Below are positions 1 to 8,700 of a stretch of DNA of 64,000 nt, one piece after another. Made by a program: the position numbers and the translations under genes. Under the pieces are notes generated by a model. That model did not search any database. It worked only from the letters and a program-made list of their open reading frames with translations, and was not told where the DNA came from. The stretch's first letter is position 1, and the number at the start of each line of letters is the position of its first letter. The stretch comes from Ophiosphaerella korrae (lineage: Eukaryota > Ascomycota > Dothideomycetes > Pleosporales > Phaeosphaeriaceae). The stretch is from contig JALNQF010000215.1 of NCBI GenBank assembly GCA_028456385.1, positions 1 to 64,000 on the forward strand, given 5' to 3'.

Positions 1-1225
1 CAAATATAAATACCCTTATATATATCTAAATTATATTAAAAAATCTTAAAAAAAGATACTAAAAATAAAAAGTTGCGCAGCTCTAAAGTTAACTTAAAAA
101 AAAGTTAACAAAACACTTTAAATCCTAGCTTAGGTTCGCTTAGTAATTAAAAATCGTAGTCGGCTAAATAGAAGATTCTGATTTTCTCTTTAATATTCTT
201 GTTTAGTTGTATTTTTAGCTTATATATTAGTAGAGTTATCTAAAGTTAAAAATTATAACTTTTTTTTAGTCTTTTTTTTCGTGTCACCCTACTATAGTTT
301 TAGCTCTTATATCTAATAAAATATACTAGATTACTAGTAAGTAGCTAAGTCTATTTAGAATATATTTAAAATAAGTTTTTAAAATATCTTTACTTTATAG
401 TAATAGTAGTAAAAGATTAGGCTATAACTATATTTATAATATATATAAACTCTAAGCTTAAACTTTTAGTTAAGTCTAATCTAAGTACTAAAAGCTTTTA
501 CTTTTCTTTTAATTATCTTTAGGATATAATATAATTTCTTTAATATATCCTAGTAAGTATTATTAATAGGAGTATAAGAAAATATTTAAGGGCTACTATC
601 TAGATATTAATAGTACTTAATTTTAGTATATTATATTTATAACTAATTATAGTCTAGTTATTATAAAATAAAGAGATAGTTTTACGTTTTTTATAGTAAA
701 AAGCTTTAAAGAACTAAAACTATAATATATTTAAAATAAGTTTAAAATATATTCTATAGACTTTATACCTATATAGCTTAGTTTAGAATAGCCTTTTAGC
801 TAAGCTAGCTCTAATTACTACTCTTAGTTATTAGAATAATATAAGTAAGCCTATTCTCTTAGCTTTCTTAGTATATAAAAACTATAGAGATAAATTTAAT
901 ATCTACTACTATTAGTAGGCCTTCTTAACTATCTCTAGTAGTAAAAAGTAGTTAGTTATCCTAAATTCTATTAGAAATATATTTAGAATAGGTTCTTTAG
1001 CTTATACCTAAAATCTATTAGAATTATTACTCTCTATTAGATATACTAGTAGAGTAAACTAGTTACTAAGGTTAAAGCTTAGGTCTTTATTATTATATAG
1101 TAGTTATTAAATATAAAGTAAGTTAAATATAGTAATTAAGCTATTAAGTATATCTATTATATTTAGAACGCGTTTAAAATAAGTATATAGATAAAGAAGT
1201 TACCTAACTATAAGTTAAGTTTAGT
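1..1225. repeat. RIP-type AT-rich sequence, element not identified
   Basis: This stretch is strongly AT-rich, poor in CA/TG dinucleotides and rich in TA, like the transposon relics further right. No reading frame of useful length and no LTR, terminal repeat or recognisable domain could be found. It is probably the edge of an old RIP-mutated transposon that continues outside the window. Composition changes abruptly to normal at about 1226-1255. Confidence 0.6.
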
Positions 1226-1885
1226 TAATATAAGGAAATTTTCTTTGCGGCGTTTTACTTGTATTAACTTAGCGCTATGTTAACCGAGGTAAGCTTATGG
1301 TCGGATGACCTGCTGCCTCCCTCGCTTACGCCTGCGCACGTCTAACACCATTCTTGGCGCCCCTATGTCAACCGAGGCAAAACTCATGGTCGGATGACAT
1401 GCCGACACCTTGTCTCATGAGGCTATCGATCTGTTTACCGAGGCCGAATTAAAGTCCTCTGTTGAAGAGCTGCTGAGTCATCCAATGATATGCAAGAGTG
1501 AGAAAAGGGGTTCAATTTGGCTTGTGCAGTTTATTCTGATCAGAACGCATCACAGCCCTGATTAGAGTCGTCTGAGTCGGCGTCAGCATAGCCCTTCCTT
1601 AGGAGTCTATAGTTAGGTTATTGTATTACAGGTTCGTATACTTTTCACATCCATATCCTATCCAAAAGTAGCTTTTAAGGCAAATAGAGGCATTACCATC
1701 ACGTAACAGGGGGGGAAGAAGACACTCGAACCTAGAGTCGCCAAATCTCTGAATTGTGCTCTATCTTGTTAGGGGGAGGAGTGGAAAGGGCTAGCTTTTC
1801 GATTAGTTTCTTTTTATTCTATTTGTATAAAGTCGCATTACTATGATAGTACTTCAAAAAGACGAACCGCTGCACACAACCTTCT
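1226..1885. other. Left margin of the gene island, no gene recognised
   Basis: Composition is balanced here, with normal CA/TG content, so this part escaped RIP. No coding region is supported. The first 200 bases hold an imperfect direct repeat, listed separately. A short minus-strand frame near 1545-1605 reads as an acidic Asp/Ser-rich tail before a stop, but it is too short to assign. Positions 1860-1885 are the 3' flank of the minus-strand gene that ends at 1886. Confidence 0.5.
1275..1443. repeat. Imperfect direct repeats with a TGTYWACCGAGG core
   Basis: A block of about 39 bases at 1275-1313 recurs at 1363-1402 with a few changes; both copies contain the core and a GGTCGGATGAC stretch. 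The core appears a third time at 1432-1443. The three cores read TGTTAACCGAGG, TGTCAACCGAGG and TGTTTACCGAGG. They begin with TG, as many LTR ends do, so they could be stacked LTR-end fragments at the border of the repeat block. That reading is inference; no matching CA end was found. Confidence 0.55.
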
Positions 1886-2654
1886 CTATTTCTGACCAGA
1901 CTTGCTCAGAGCAGGCATTTGACGCACCCATTTCGCAGGATTAGCGGTGACTACATCAACAAGCCAACAGGCCATGATACTCCTATTTATACCTGAAGTG
2001 AATCCGGGAGCCCCAACAGGTCCATCGAATGCCTTGCCACTTTCTCGATCGGCCAACCAAGTGGAACGGTCGCTTGTGCCGGATAGATTGCCCACTCGGA
2101 AAACGATCCATTCGATGGACGTGTCGTTCATGTTCTCGAAGTAATCCTGGATGGCTAGGATATTGTGGTATGCACCGCTTGCCACAACCTTGATAAGGGT
2201 AGACATGAGGGCTCTCGAGATGGAGCTTTGATCTTTGGTTTGATACATGGCCTGTGTGCCAAGGGCCAGGATGCGATGGACTCCGTGTTCTTTCATGAGT
2301 GGCACGATGGTGCGATAGTAGTCGGCAAATTCGGTATTCTTGGGTTGGCGGGTACTACTGGGCCCGAGGAGTGAGACGATCGCCCGTGACTTGGCAACAG
2401 CTCCAGATATGGCTTCGCGTTGAGACATATCCCCTCTAACGATCTGTTCAGCGTAGGTCAGCAATTGTAGGAGAAGTCGACATCTTTGCCGAGTGACTTA
2501 CTTCAAGCAAGGGATTAGAGGTGAGCTCCTCGGGGATCTTGGAAGGACTTCGGCAGTAAGCGAGAGCTGGGAGTTTGCGATGGAGCAACTCGCGCAGAAG
2601 GCAGATGCCTGCAGGCCCAGTTGCGCCGAAAACCAGAATCTTGTCACCGGCCAT
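1886..2654 (-). CDS. NmrA-like / NAD(P)-binding Rossmann protein (atypical SDR), two exons
   Basis: Exons are 2654-2502 and 2443-1886, giving 236 residues. The intron (2501-2444, 58 nt, phase 0) starts GTAAGT, has a GCTGAC branch-type site and ends CAG. Splicing joins residue 51 (end of NPLLE) to IVRGD, the usual beta-strand-Gly-Asp step after the first beta-alpha-beta unit. GATGPAG at residues 10-16 is the NAD(P)-binding glycine motif; WIVFRVGNLSG at 163-173 and WVRQMPALS near the C-terminus fit the PF13460-like NAD(P)-binding family, and the length is normal. The ATG has a favourable context (A at -3, G at +4). Such proteins act as cytosolic oxidoreductases or as NAD(P)-sensing regulators; the substrate is unknown. 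It is head-to-head with the gene at 3493. No RIP damage is seen. The family call is firm, the function open. Confidence 0.88.
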
Positions 2655-3110
2655 GATGTAGCTATTCGCGATCTACTGAACTGTGATGCAAATCTAGGTG
2701 TAAGATGTAGTGTGCAGGAAGAGAGGCATATCAAGATCGATCATTTTAAGGACCAAACGATCACGCCTTCAATTGCTCCCATGAGTTGGACCTATTTGCA
2801 GAAGTGGAGCCATTCGTGTAACGTACGTGCGGGTTAGTTTATTATCAGGCTGCCTATTCGTGATGGGGATGTGTGGCGCCCGAGACTATTTCATGACTAC
2901 CCTTCCGCATTCAGTCTAGTTCATTGCTAAGATGGCGTGCCGTGCACTTCGAACACACGGGACATCCCATCTGACACAGCTTGATGGTGACTTTGCCAAT
3001 CGAAACTCCTCGCAATTTCCGCATGTATACTAGCCCTGTAGATAATGGTCATCCAGATCTCGGAGTTACGCAGAACCGGGTCTTCATCGTTTAGTGCAAT
3101 GAAGGCTTAG
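2655..3110. promoter_or_regulatory. Shared upstream region of the divergent gene pair
   Basis: This non-coding stretch begins the 838-bp gap between two genes transcribed away from each other, so it probably carries the promoter of the minus-strand gene. On the minus strand the 200 bases before the ATG are pyrimidine-rich (about 2690-2730), which is common near fungal transcription starts. An AT-rich stretch at about 2836-2846 is a weak TATA-like candidate. No operator or binding site can be named. Confidence 0.35.
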
Positions 3111-3338
3111 AAATTCAGAGTATTCAAAAGCACACTAAATGACGAGTCGCTTACCTTGATAGGACTAGCGTCCCTGCTTTGGGCGGCACCAGAAGGCGGG
3201 ATTCGAATTGGTCCGGATCAGGCATGGAACAAGCCCCTTCCTTATGACGCAGTTCATGAAAGAGCTGATTACGAGGCTGCTAAGATCTTCGTAGTCACTA
3301 CGGAATACCCGGAACTTGTGAACGCTGAACCAGCCTAG
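3111..3338 (+). pseudogene. Possible orphan 3' exon or gene remnant
   Basis: A plus-strand frame is open from just after a TAG at 3108 to a TAG at 3336-3338, about 75 codons, without any ATG. Codon use looks like the flanking genes rather than random, and the C-terminal part (from about 3156) gives a soluble, Pro- and Glu-containing peptide with the segment GGIRIGPDQAWNKPL. I do not recognise the family. It could be the last exon of a gene whose upstream exons were lost, or a chance open frame in an intergenic region. It lies on the same strand as, and upstream of, the gene at 3493, whose own TATA box is at 3380. Confidence 0.25.
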
Positions 3339-3379
3339 CTCTGGTTGTAAAAGACTACCTCTATGGGTCGAGGAATAGC

Positions 3380-3387
3380 TATATAAA
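3380..3387 (+). promoter_or_regulatory. TATA box of the isoflavone-reductase-like gene
   Basis: TATATAAA lies 106 bases before the ATG at 3493. A start about 30 bases downstream would leave a 5' leader of about 75 bases, a usual length in filamentous fungi. It stands in otherwise GC-balanced DNA, so it is not merely background AT-richness. Confidence 0.55.
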
Positions 3388-3492
3388 CCTGTGATTGACC
3401 AACGACAATAGTCCGTACTTTCATCAATACAGCAATTCTGATCTCCGCCTCAGTTCAATCGAATCACGCTTCCAGTACATATTCGAAGCAGA

Positions 3493-4451
3493 ATGGGTTC
3501 TTTCAAGAAGGTAGCTCTCCTTGGTGTAAGTCTCGATTATCTACGTTCTCTGCACTCTTTTTTAAGTCAGTTCTACAGAAAGGCAACCTGGGAAGCGCAA
3601 TTCTTGAGCAGCTAGTCGATAATGGATTTTCTGTGACCGTTCTGAGCAGAAATCCTTCTGGTATCAAGGACCTCCCCTCCGGTGTCGCAGCTGCCCAGGT
3701 CGATTATTCCTCCCAGGACAGCCTCATCGAGGCGTTGCGATGCAACGATGTCGCAATCGCTACCTTTGCATCCGCTGCTATGTTGGATCAGGAGGCAATC
3801 ATAGAAGCTTGCATTAAAGCCGGAGTAAAGCGATATGTTCCGGCTGACTGGGGTTCTTTAACGACTGACCCCAAGGCGCGGTCTCTGCCCATGAATTACC
3901 CAGCGGTCCAAGTCCAGGAGTCCCTGAGAAAGATGGCCGACAAGGGTTTGCTTGACTATACGATCTTCTCCGTAGGAGCTTTTCTGGATTATCTCCTCGA
4001 CTTCCCCTTCATTCTCGATGTAAATACATCTTCGATTCGAATCTTTGACAACGGTGAACACCCCTTCAGCTCTACCAGTGTTCACAGCATTGGAAAAGCC
4101 GTTGTCGGCGCTCTGAATGCCCCTGAAGCAACCAAGAATCGAAACCTACTGATTCACGACACCGTCTTGACCCAGGCTAAGGTTTTAGCCATCGCGAAGA
4201 AGTACAGTCCACCAACAGTTCAGTGGACGGAGACAAGGGTAGACGCGCAGAAAGGGCTTGAGCAGGCTCTCAAAAATGTGGAGATGGATCCAACCAACTT
4301 CAACCTCATCTTTCCTTTGCTCCAAGCTGCACTCCTCAGTGGAAAGTACCGTGCTGCCTATCCTGAGGTGGACAACGCACTGGTTAGCCTGCCTCTCCTC
4401 TCGGATGAGGAATTGGAGAAGAAATTCGCGGCCAAGTTTCGGCATGATTAG
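3493..4451 (+). CDS. Isoflavone-reductase-like / NmrA-family NAD(P)H oxidoreductase, two exons
   Basis: Exon 1 is 3493-3525 and encodes only 11 residues; the intron is 3526-3578 (53 nt, GTAAGT...CAG, phase 0); exon 2 is 3579-4451. The product has 301 residues. The first acceptor-like AG (3570) would break the frame, whereas CAG at 3576-3578 restores GKGNLGSAI (residues 11-19), the Rossmann glycine loop, so the tiny first exon is well supported. VTVLSR at 30-35 follows beta-2, where the NADPH phosphate is normally bound, and RYVPADWGS at 96-104 matches the fungal isoflavone-reductase/PCBER-like (PF05368) signature usually seen as VPSEFG. At the place of the catalytic Lys of plant PCBERs I align Gln124, so activity may differ or be absent; this alignment is by eye. 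Length is typical. Substrate is unknown. Divergent from the gene ending at 1886. Confidence 0.9.
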
Positions 4452-5050
4452 CTTCTCGGTTTTCACCCGCCTTTTGTTCGACGGTATAATACTGCTTTGA
4501 GAGGATACACTACCCGGTTAGTTGATGAACTCGGTGAGAACCAAGGACCAAGTACTGTGTTATACTGATCAGACGGTTTCCCCTGGATCAATAACATCTA
4601 CAATACACAGACTCAAAGAGACCGACAATAGGAATATGAGTTTTATGATTTCAATCTTATTAGCGTCTCGTGCAAGTGCTTGATTATCACTATGAAAAAC
4701 CCCCGGCCGCCAATGAAAACATTTTAGCCAGTACTCAAGAGTTCTGTCGAAATCCGGATGAGGTCCGTTCTTTTAAAAATCTAAGGGTTACAAGCGAGTT
4801 TAACGGCCTTTACTTAGTTCACAATAAGGTTGCAGCAATCTAGACTTTATATCTTTATGCTAAAGGCGCGCAGTGTGCCTAATTATCGATGCCTCAAGTC
4901 AGTAGACGGGCGTGTCCCGAAAGCTGTTACCGAAAGCTGTTATATTGCACTATCGGTCACCGTATGCTGTCACCTCAGCGCTGTACTCAACTGCGTCGTC
5001 GCTACAGGATGACATCGAGCTCAACACTAACTTGCTGTTAGGATCCTAAG
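4452..5050. other. Downstream flank of the island, no gene recognised
   Basis: Composition is still balanced and no coding region is supported. An open stretch at 4830-5012 lacks an ATG start and family features, so I do not call it a gene. The region presumably contains the 3' end of the transcript that stops at 4451; several AT-rich points between 4480 and 4650 could serve for polyadenylation, but none is decisive. Composition falls to RIP-like values at about 5050. Confidence 0.5.
4917..4942. repeat. Perfect 13-bp tandem duplication
   Basis: CCGAAAGCTGTTA occurs twice in direct succession (4917-4929 and 4930-4942). A related but degraded unit follows at about 4959. It lies in the non-coding right margin of the island, close to where RIP-type sequence begins. 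Confidence 0.8.
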
Positions 5051-5455
5051 TGGTCGTAATATAAAACGACTGGTATTAAGACCGCAATAGTTAGTTCTTA
5101 GTAATAAGTAAGTTAGAAGGTAGAAGTAGATATAGAAGTATCTTTTAAAGAGTTAAATAGGGCTATTAAGTATAATCTAATATTTAAGGGTATAACTAAT
5201 GTTAGACCGCAGCTCTACTCTACTGCGCTAAACAAACCTAAAAAAGTAGATAAGTATTTAATAATATTGAATACAGGAGTAGAACAGTATATATTGTTAC
5301 AAAAGCCTACTAGCCCTTAGCTCTTAGCTTAGTATGCGCTAATCGCAATACTACTACAGCCCTGTAGACCTTGTAGACGCCGAAACTAAACAACTAAGTA
5401 TATTACTTAACTCGTTATTTAGATTAAACATAATACACTATAAGGGTTTATTAAG
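5051..5455 (+). pseudogene. Short moderately RIP-affected fragment with a 67-codon open frame
   Basis: Between the island and the first gypsy LTR lies a stretch with intermediate composition. From 5117 to 5317 the plus strand stays open for 67 codons between two TAG codons, which is unusual in this block. The peptide is Lys-, Ile- and Leu-rich and contains NVRPQLYSTALNKPKKVDKY. There is no ATG and no family that I recognise. It is probably a transposon coding remnant that suffered less RIP than its neighbours. Confidence 0.3.
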
Positions 5456-6890
5456 TTATAGTAGTAATAGAAGAAAACTAGATAGAACTAATTAGCCCTA
5501 TAATAGAAGATAACAGCGTATATAACTTATAGGATAACAAGCTTAATTAGAAAGTTAATTATAATAAAGACACGTAATAACGTTATAGCTTTATTAGGCT
5601 TAGTAGATATAAAGCTATAAAGTAAATAGAAAGTGTTAAGTATATAGTTAGTAGTAATTCGTATTATTAGGATAGTATTAGTATTTTAATCTTTAACTAA
5701 GAGCGATAATACTTTAATATATTCTATTAGGAATTATTTATTATTTATAGCTTATTCTATAATTACAATATATACTTTAGTTATTACTTTTAAATCTACG
5801 TATAACCCTAAGGAAGCTTTAAGTAGTTAATAACTAAGAGCCTTATTATACCTTACTAATTAGAATATTAAAAGAAGTAAAGTATAAGTAGTATATAGTC
5901 TAAGCTAATAGTATAGTAGAAGGTATATCTATAAAAGTAAGTAAAGCGCTCCTAAGTACTTATATATAAGATAATACTTAGTAGAAAGTAAGTAAGTTAA
6001 CTCTTAATAATCTAATAGCTAAGAAGGAAAATATATATAATATAATAAATATATTAATTAAATAAAATAAAGACCTAAAAGACTATATTTAATAAAATTA
6101 AGCTTAAGTAAAAGCTTTTATAAGTAGTTAGACTAAAATAAAATAGATTATAAAGTAACTAGAACTAAGCTTAATAAAGAAGCTACTTAAAATACTAAAA
6201 CTTAAGAAGTTTAATAGAACTTAAAAGAAACTAAGACTTTTCTTAGTAGTATTACTACTCTATTTAGATATATAAGTACTCTATATTAAGATAAAAGAAA
6301 TAAAAGTTATATATATAAGTATATATTTTAAAGAATATATAATAAGATAGTTTAAACTTTTCTAGATATACTACTAATTATATTCGCTAAGAATAAAAAA
6401 AGATATAATAATAGATATCTTTAGAAGTTATAAATACTTTACTAAGTAAATAAAGGTAGTATTTAGAAATATTAATATTACTTAATAAGCTAAAAAAATA
6501 CTTAAGAAACTTAAGTTATATAAAAATATTATAGTATATATTTTAAAATTTAAATAACTATTATAAAATATAAAATAAAAAAAGCTATCTTTAATATTAT
6601 AGTTTAAATAAAGACTAAAGTTAAGTATATAATATAAGCTAATATAAATAAAGAAACTAAGTACTTTAAAAGCTCTAAAAGCTTAAGTAATATAAATTAA
6701 TATTAACTTCTAAGAATAGAAAGTAAATAAGATAAAAAGACTAATAAGTAGTAATAATAGTAAAGACCCTATAGTATTAGATATAGTAAGGTAGTATAAA
6801 AAAAGCCTAAAAAAGTTATAGTTTTTAACTAGTTATAACTTAATAAATATAAAAGCTATAAATACAAGCGGATATAAATATTAAAGATAG
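5456..6890 (+). mobile_element. Ty3/gypsy fragment: 5' LTR plus gag relic
   Basis: An LTR of the same superfamily as those at 37211 and 57994 occupies about 5456-5850. It contains the shared internal block around 5640-5700 and ends before CCTTACTAATTAG, the same junction seen after the other 5' LTRs here. The following ~1 kb resembles the gag part of the copy at 11053-18047, including the segment leading to the zinc knuckles. The similarity stops near 6850-6900, so pol and the 3' LTR are missing. RIP damage is heavy: no frame is usable. Confidence 0.7.
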
Positions 6891-7402
6891 TACCTAGTAT
6901 ATTCTTTTAGCTTACTACGATATTTAATTACTAAGCTAACTAGGGCTAGGATTTAAACTAATTAGAGGCCTTTTTTTTACGCTAACTTTAGAGCTTCTTA
7001 GTTTTTTATTTTTAGTATCTTGTTTTAAGGTTTTTTAAAATATAGAAGAGTATAAAAAATAAAAAGTAATTATTTTCTTAACTTTTTTATAAGTATTATA
7101 ACTTCTTTAATATAAAAGCTATAACTATAAACAATATATATTTTTAAAGAAAAAATCTTATTCTTTTATCTTATATAAATATCTATAGCTTAGTAAGTAT
7201 ACTTTAGCTATAGTAGCTTACTAAAATAGGAGTATCTTTTTTAGCTATATTTAAAAGCTTATAACTTTTTAGTTTTAGTATCTTTTTTCTCTATTTTATT
7301 TATAATAATTATCTATATAAAATCTATAATATACTAGCTTTATAAATATATTATACTCCTATATTAATATTTATAAAGAAACTTGTTTTATTTTAATTTT
7401 AG
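6891..7402. repeat. Unassigned AT-rich stretch between gypsy fragment and Tc1 relic
   Basis: This is RIP-type sequence. It may contain one end of the Tc1/mariner element whose transposase relic follows on the minus strand, but no terminal inverted repeat pairing with the right side could be seen. No other structure was recognised. Confidence 0.4.
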
Positions 7403-8700
7403 TTAATGAATAAATATTTAATATAACTAATACTTAGTCTAATAGCCTCTTACCTTCTAGGTAAAGATAGTATACAATTATCTATAGCCTACTAGCTTAT
7501 AGCGTTTTACTCTTCTATTATAGTAAGCTTAAAAGCTTCTATACTCTTTAAATTAATTTTTATACTTAAACTCTTTCTAGTGCGTTTATTTAGCCTTTCT
7601 TTAAGTAGACTCTATATATTTTTAATTAGATTTAAATCTAGACTATAAGTAAAGTAAAGATAAAGCTTAACTTTATTTCTTTTAAACTAACTCTTAATAG
7701 TAATAGTTTTATAGATTTTATAATTATCTTATTAAAATCTCTATCCTAAATATATAGTTAATATATAAACCTAAAATATTACTAATATATATATATAGTT
7801 ATATATATAGATAGATAAAGAAGTAAAAAGAAGTAGTAAAACTAACTACGTTTTATATAATTTTTAACTACTAGATTTAGTACTTTATAGATATATCTTT
7901 TATTATTAAAGGTTAAAGTCTTTATAGAGTCTCTTATAATAATTAATTTAGATAATCTTCTTATTTAAATAGATCTCTAAACTAAATAGTTATATCTCTA
8001 GCTATAACTTTATTAGTATTAGAGCTATAAAAAAACTAATTTAATAAAAAATATATAGATAAAAAATATAATAAAATAGTCTACTAGGATTTTTTTAAAA
8101 CTTACTATTATTAGTTATAGAAATTAATTAGCGTCTAGCTTTAATTTTACTAACTTTTCTATAATACTTTTATCTAGCTCTATACTCTCTTTATATAGAG
8201 CTTTTATTTAAAAATATAATCTTTTCTAGACTAAATCCTTTTTTTTCTACTAACTTTAGATACTCCTTAGAGTACTTTAGCTTTAGTTAAGCTAATTTAG
8301 CTAAAATTATTAGCTTTTTAGTAGCTATATTAGTAGTAACTCCTTCTTTTTTTAAAAAGTATTATAACTTTCTTATACTAATACTAAGATTATTTTCTAG
8401 TATTAATCTCTTATTTATCTTTTTAGGGCTTTAAATTATATCTCTTAAAATAACTCTTTTTTATCTTTTAGAAACTCTTATAGGTCTTCTTTTATATCTT
8501 TTTATATCTTTAACTTTTATAGCTTTTTTCTTTTTAATTCTATTAATTCTATTATATATTACTTTAATTTTTTTTTAAAATAGTAGATATCTTATTAGGA
8601 AAGCTATAAGCTTCTAATAGAAGCTAGATAGTTAATTTAAGTTTTAAGAGATTTAGTAGTATTTTAAAGGAATTAGAAGTATAAAAGTAAAAATCTAAAA
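7403..8700 (-). pseudogene. Tc1/mariner transposase relic (RIP-inactivated)
   Basis: Read on the minus strand, the sequence gives the ordered landmarks of a Tc1-like transposase. An N-terminal helix-turn-helix-like region lies at about 8690-8540, then TTNIATKK, then FLNKSSI where the family has the WSDESS catalytic strand. Near the C-terminus come SLDLNLIKNI (family SPDLNPIENxW), LLKERLNKRTRKSL and LSLPRR (family SMPRR). Asp-to-Asn and Glu-to-Lys at the catalytic strand fit RIP. Stops fall at Trp and Gln positions, and the frame shifts at least once in the middle. The coding relic ends at a TAA at 7405-7403. The transposase would have excised and integrated the element in the nucleus; this copy is dead. 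Terminal inverted repeats were not identified. Confidence 0.8.

Noticed and set aside
1947..2374. Plus-strand open frames of 65 and 69 codons within the minus-strand NmrA-like gene
   Set aside because: They are antisense to a well-supported gene with family motifs and have no family features of their own.
2493..2837. Overlapping frames of 114 (+) and 78 (-) codons around exon 1 of the minus-strand gene
   Set aside because: They overlap the NAD(P)-binding exon and its upstream region in other frames and show no domain.
3858..4500. Minus-strand frames of 75 and 93 codons and a plus-strand frame of 80 codons inside the isoflavone-reductase-like gene
   Set aside because: They are shadows of the real exon 2 frame, without motifs.
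4830..5012. 60-codon plus-strand frame in the right island margin
   Set aside because: It has no ATG start, contains a simple 13-bp tandem duplication, has no family features and ends next to RIP-type sequence.
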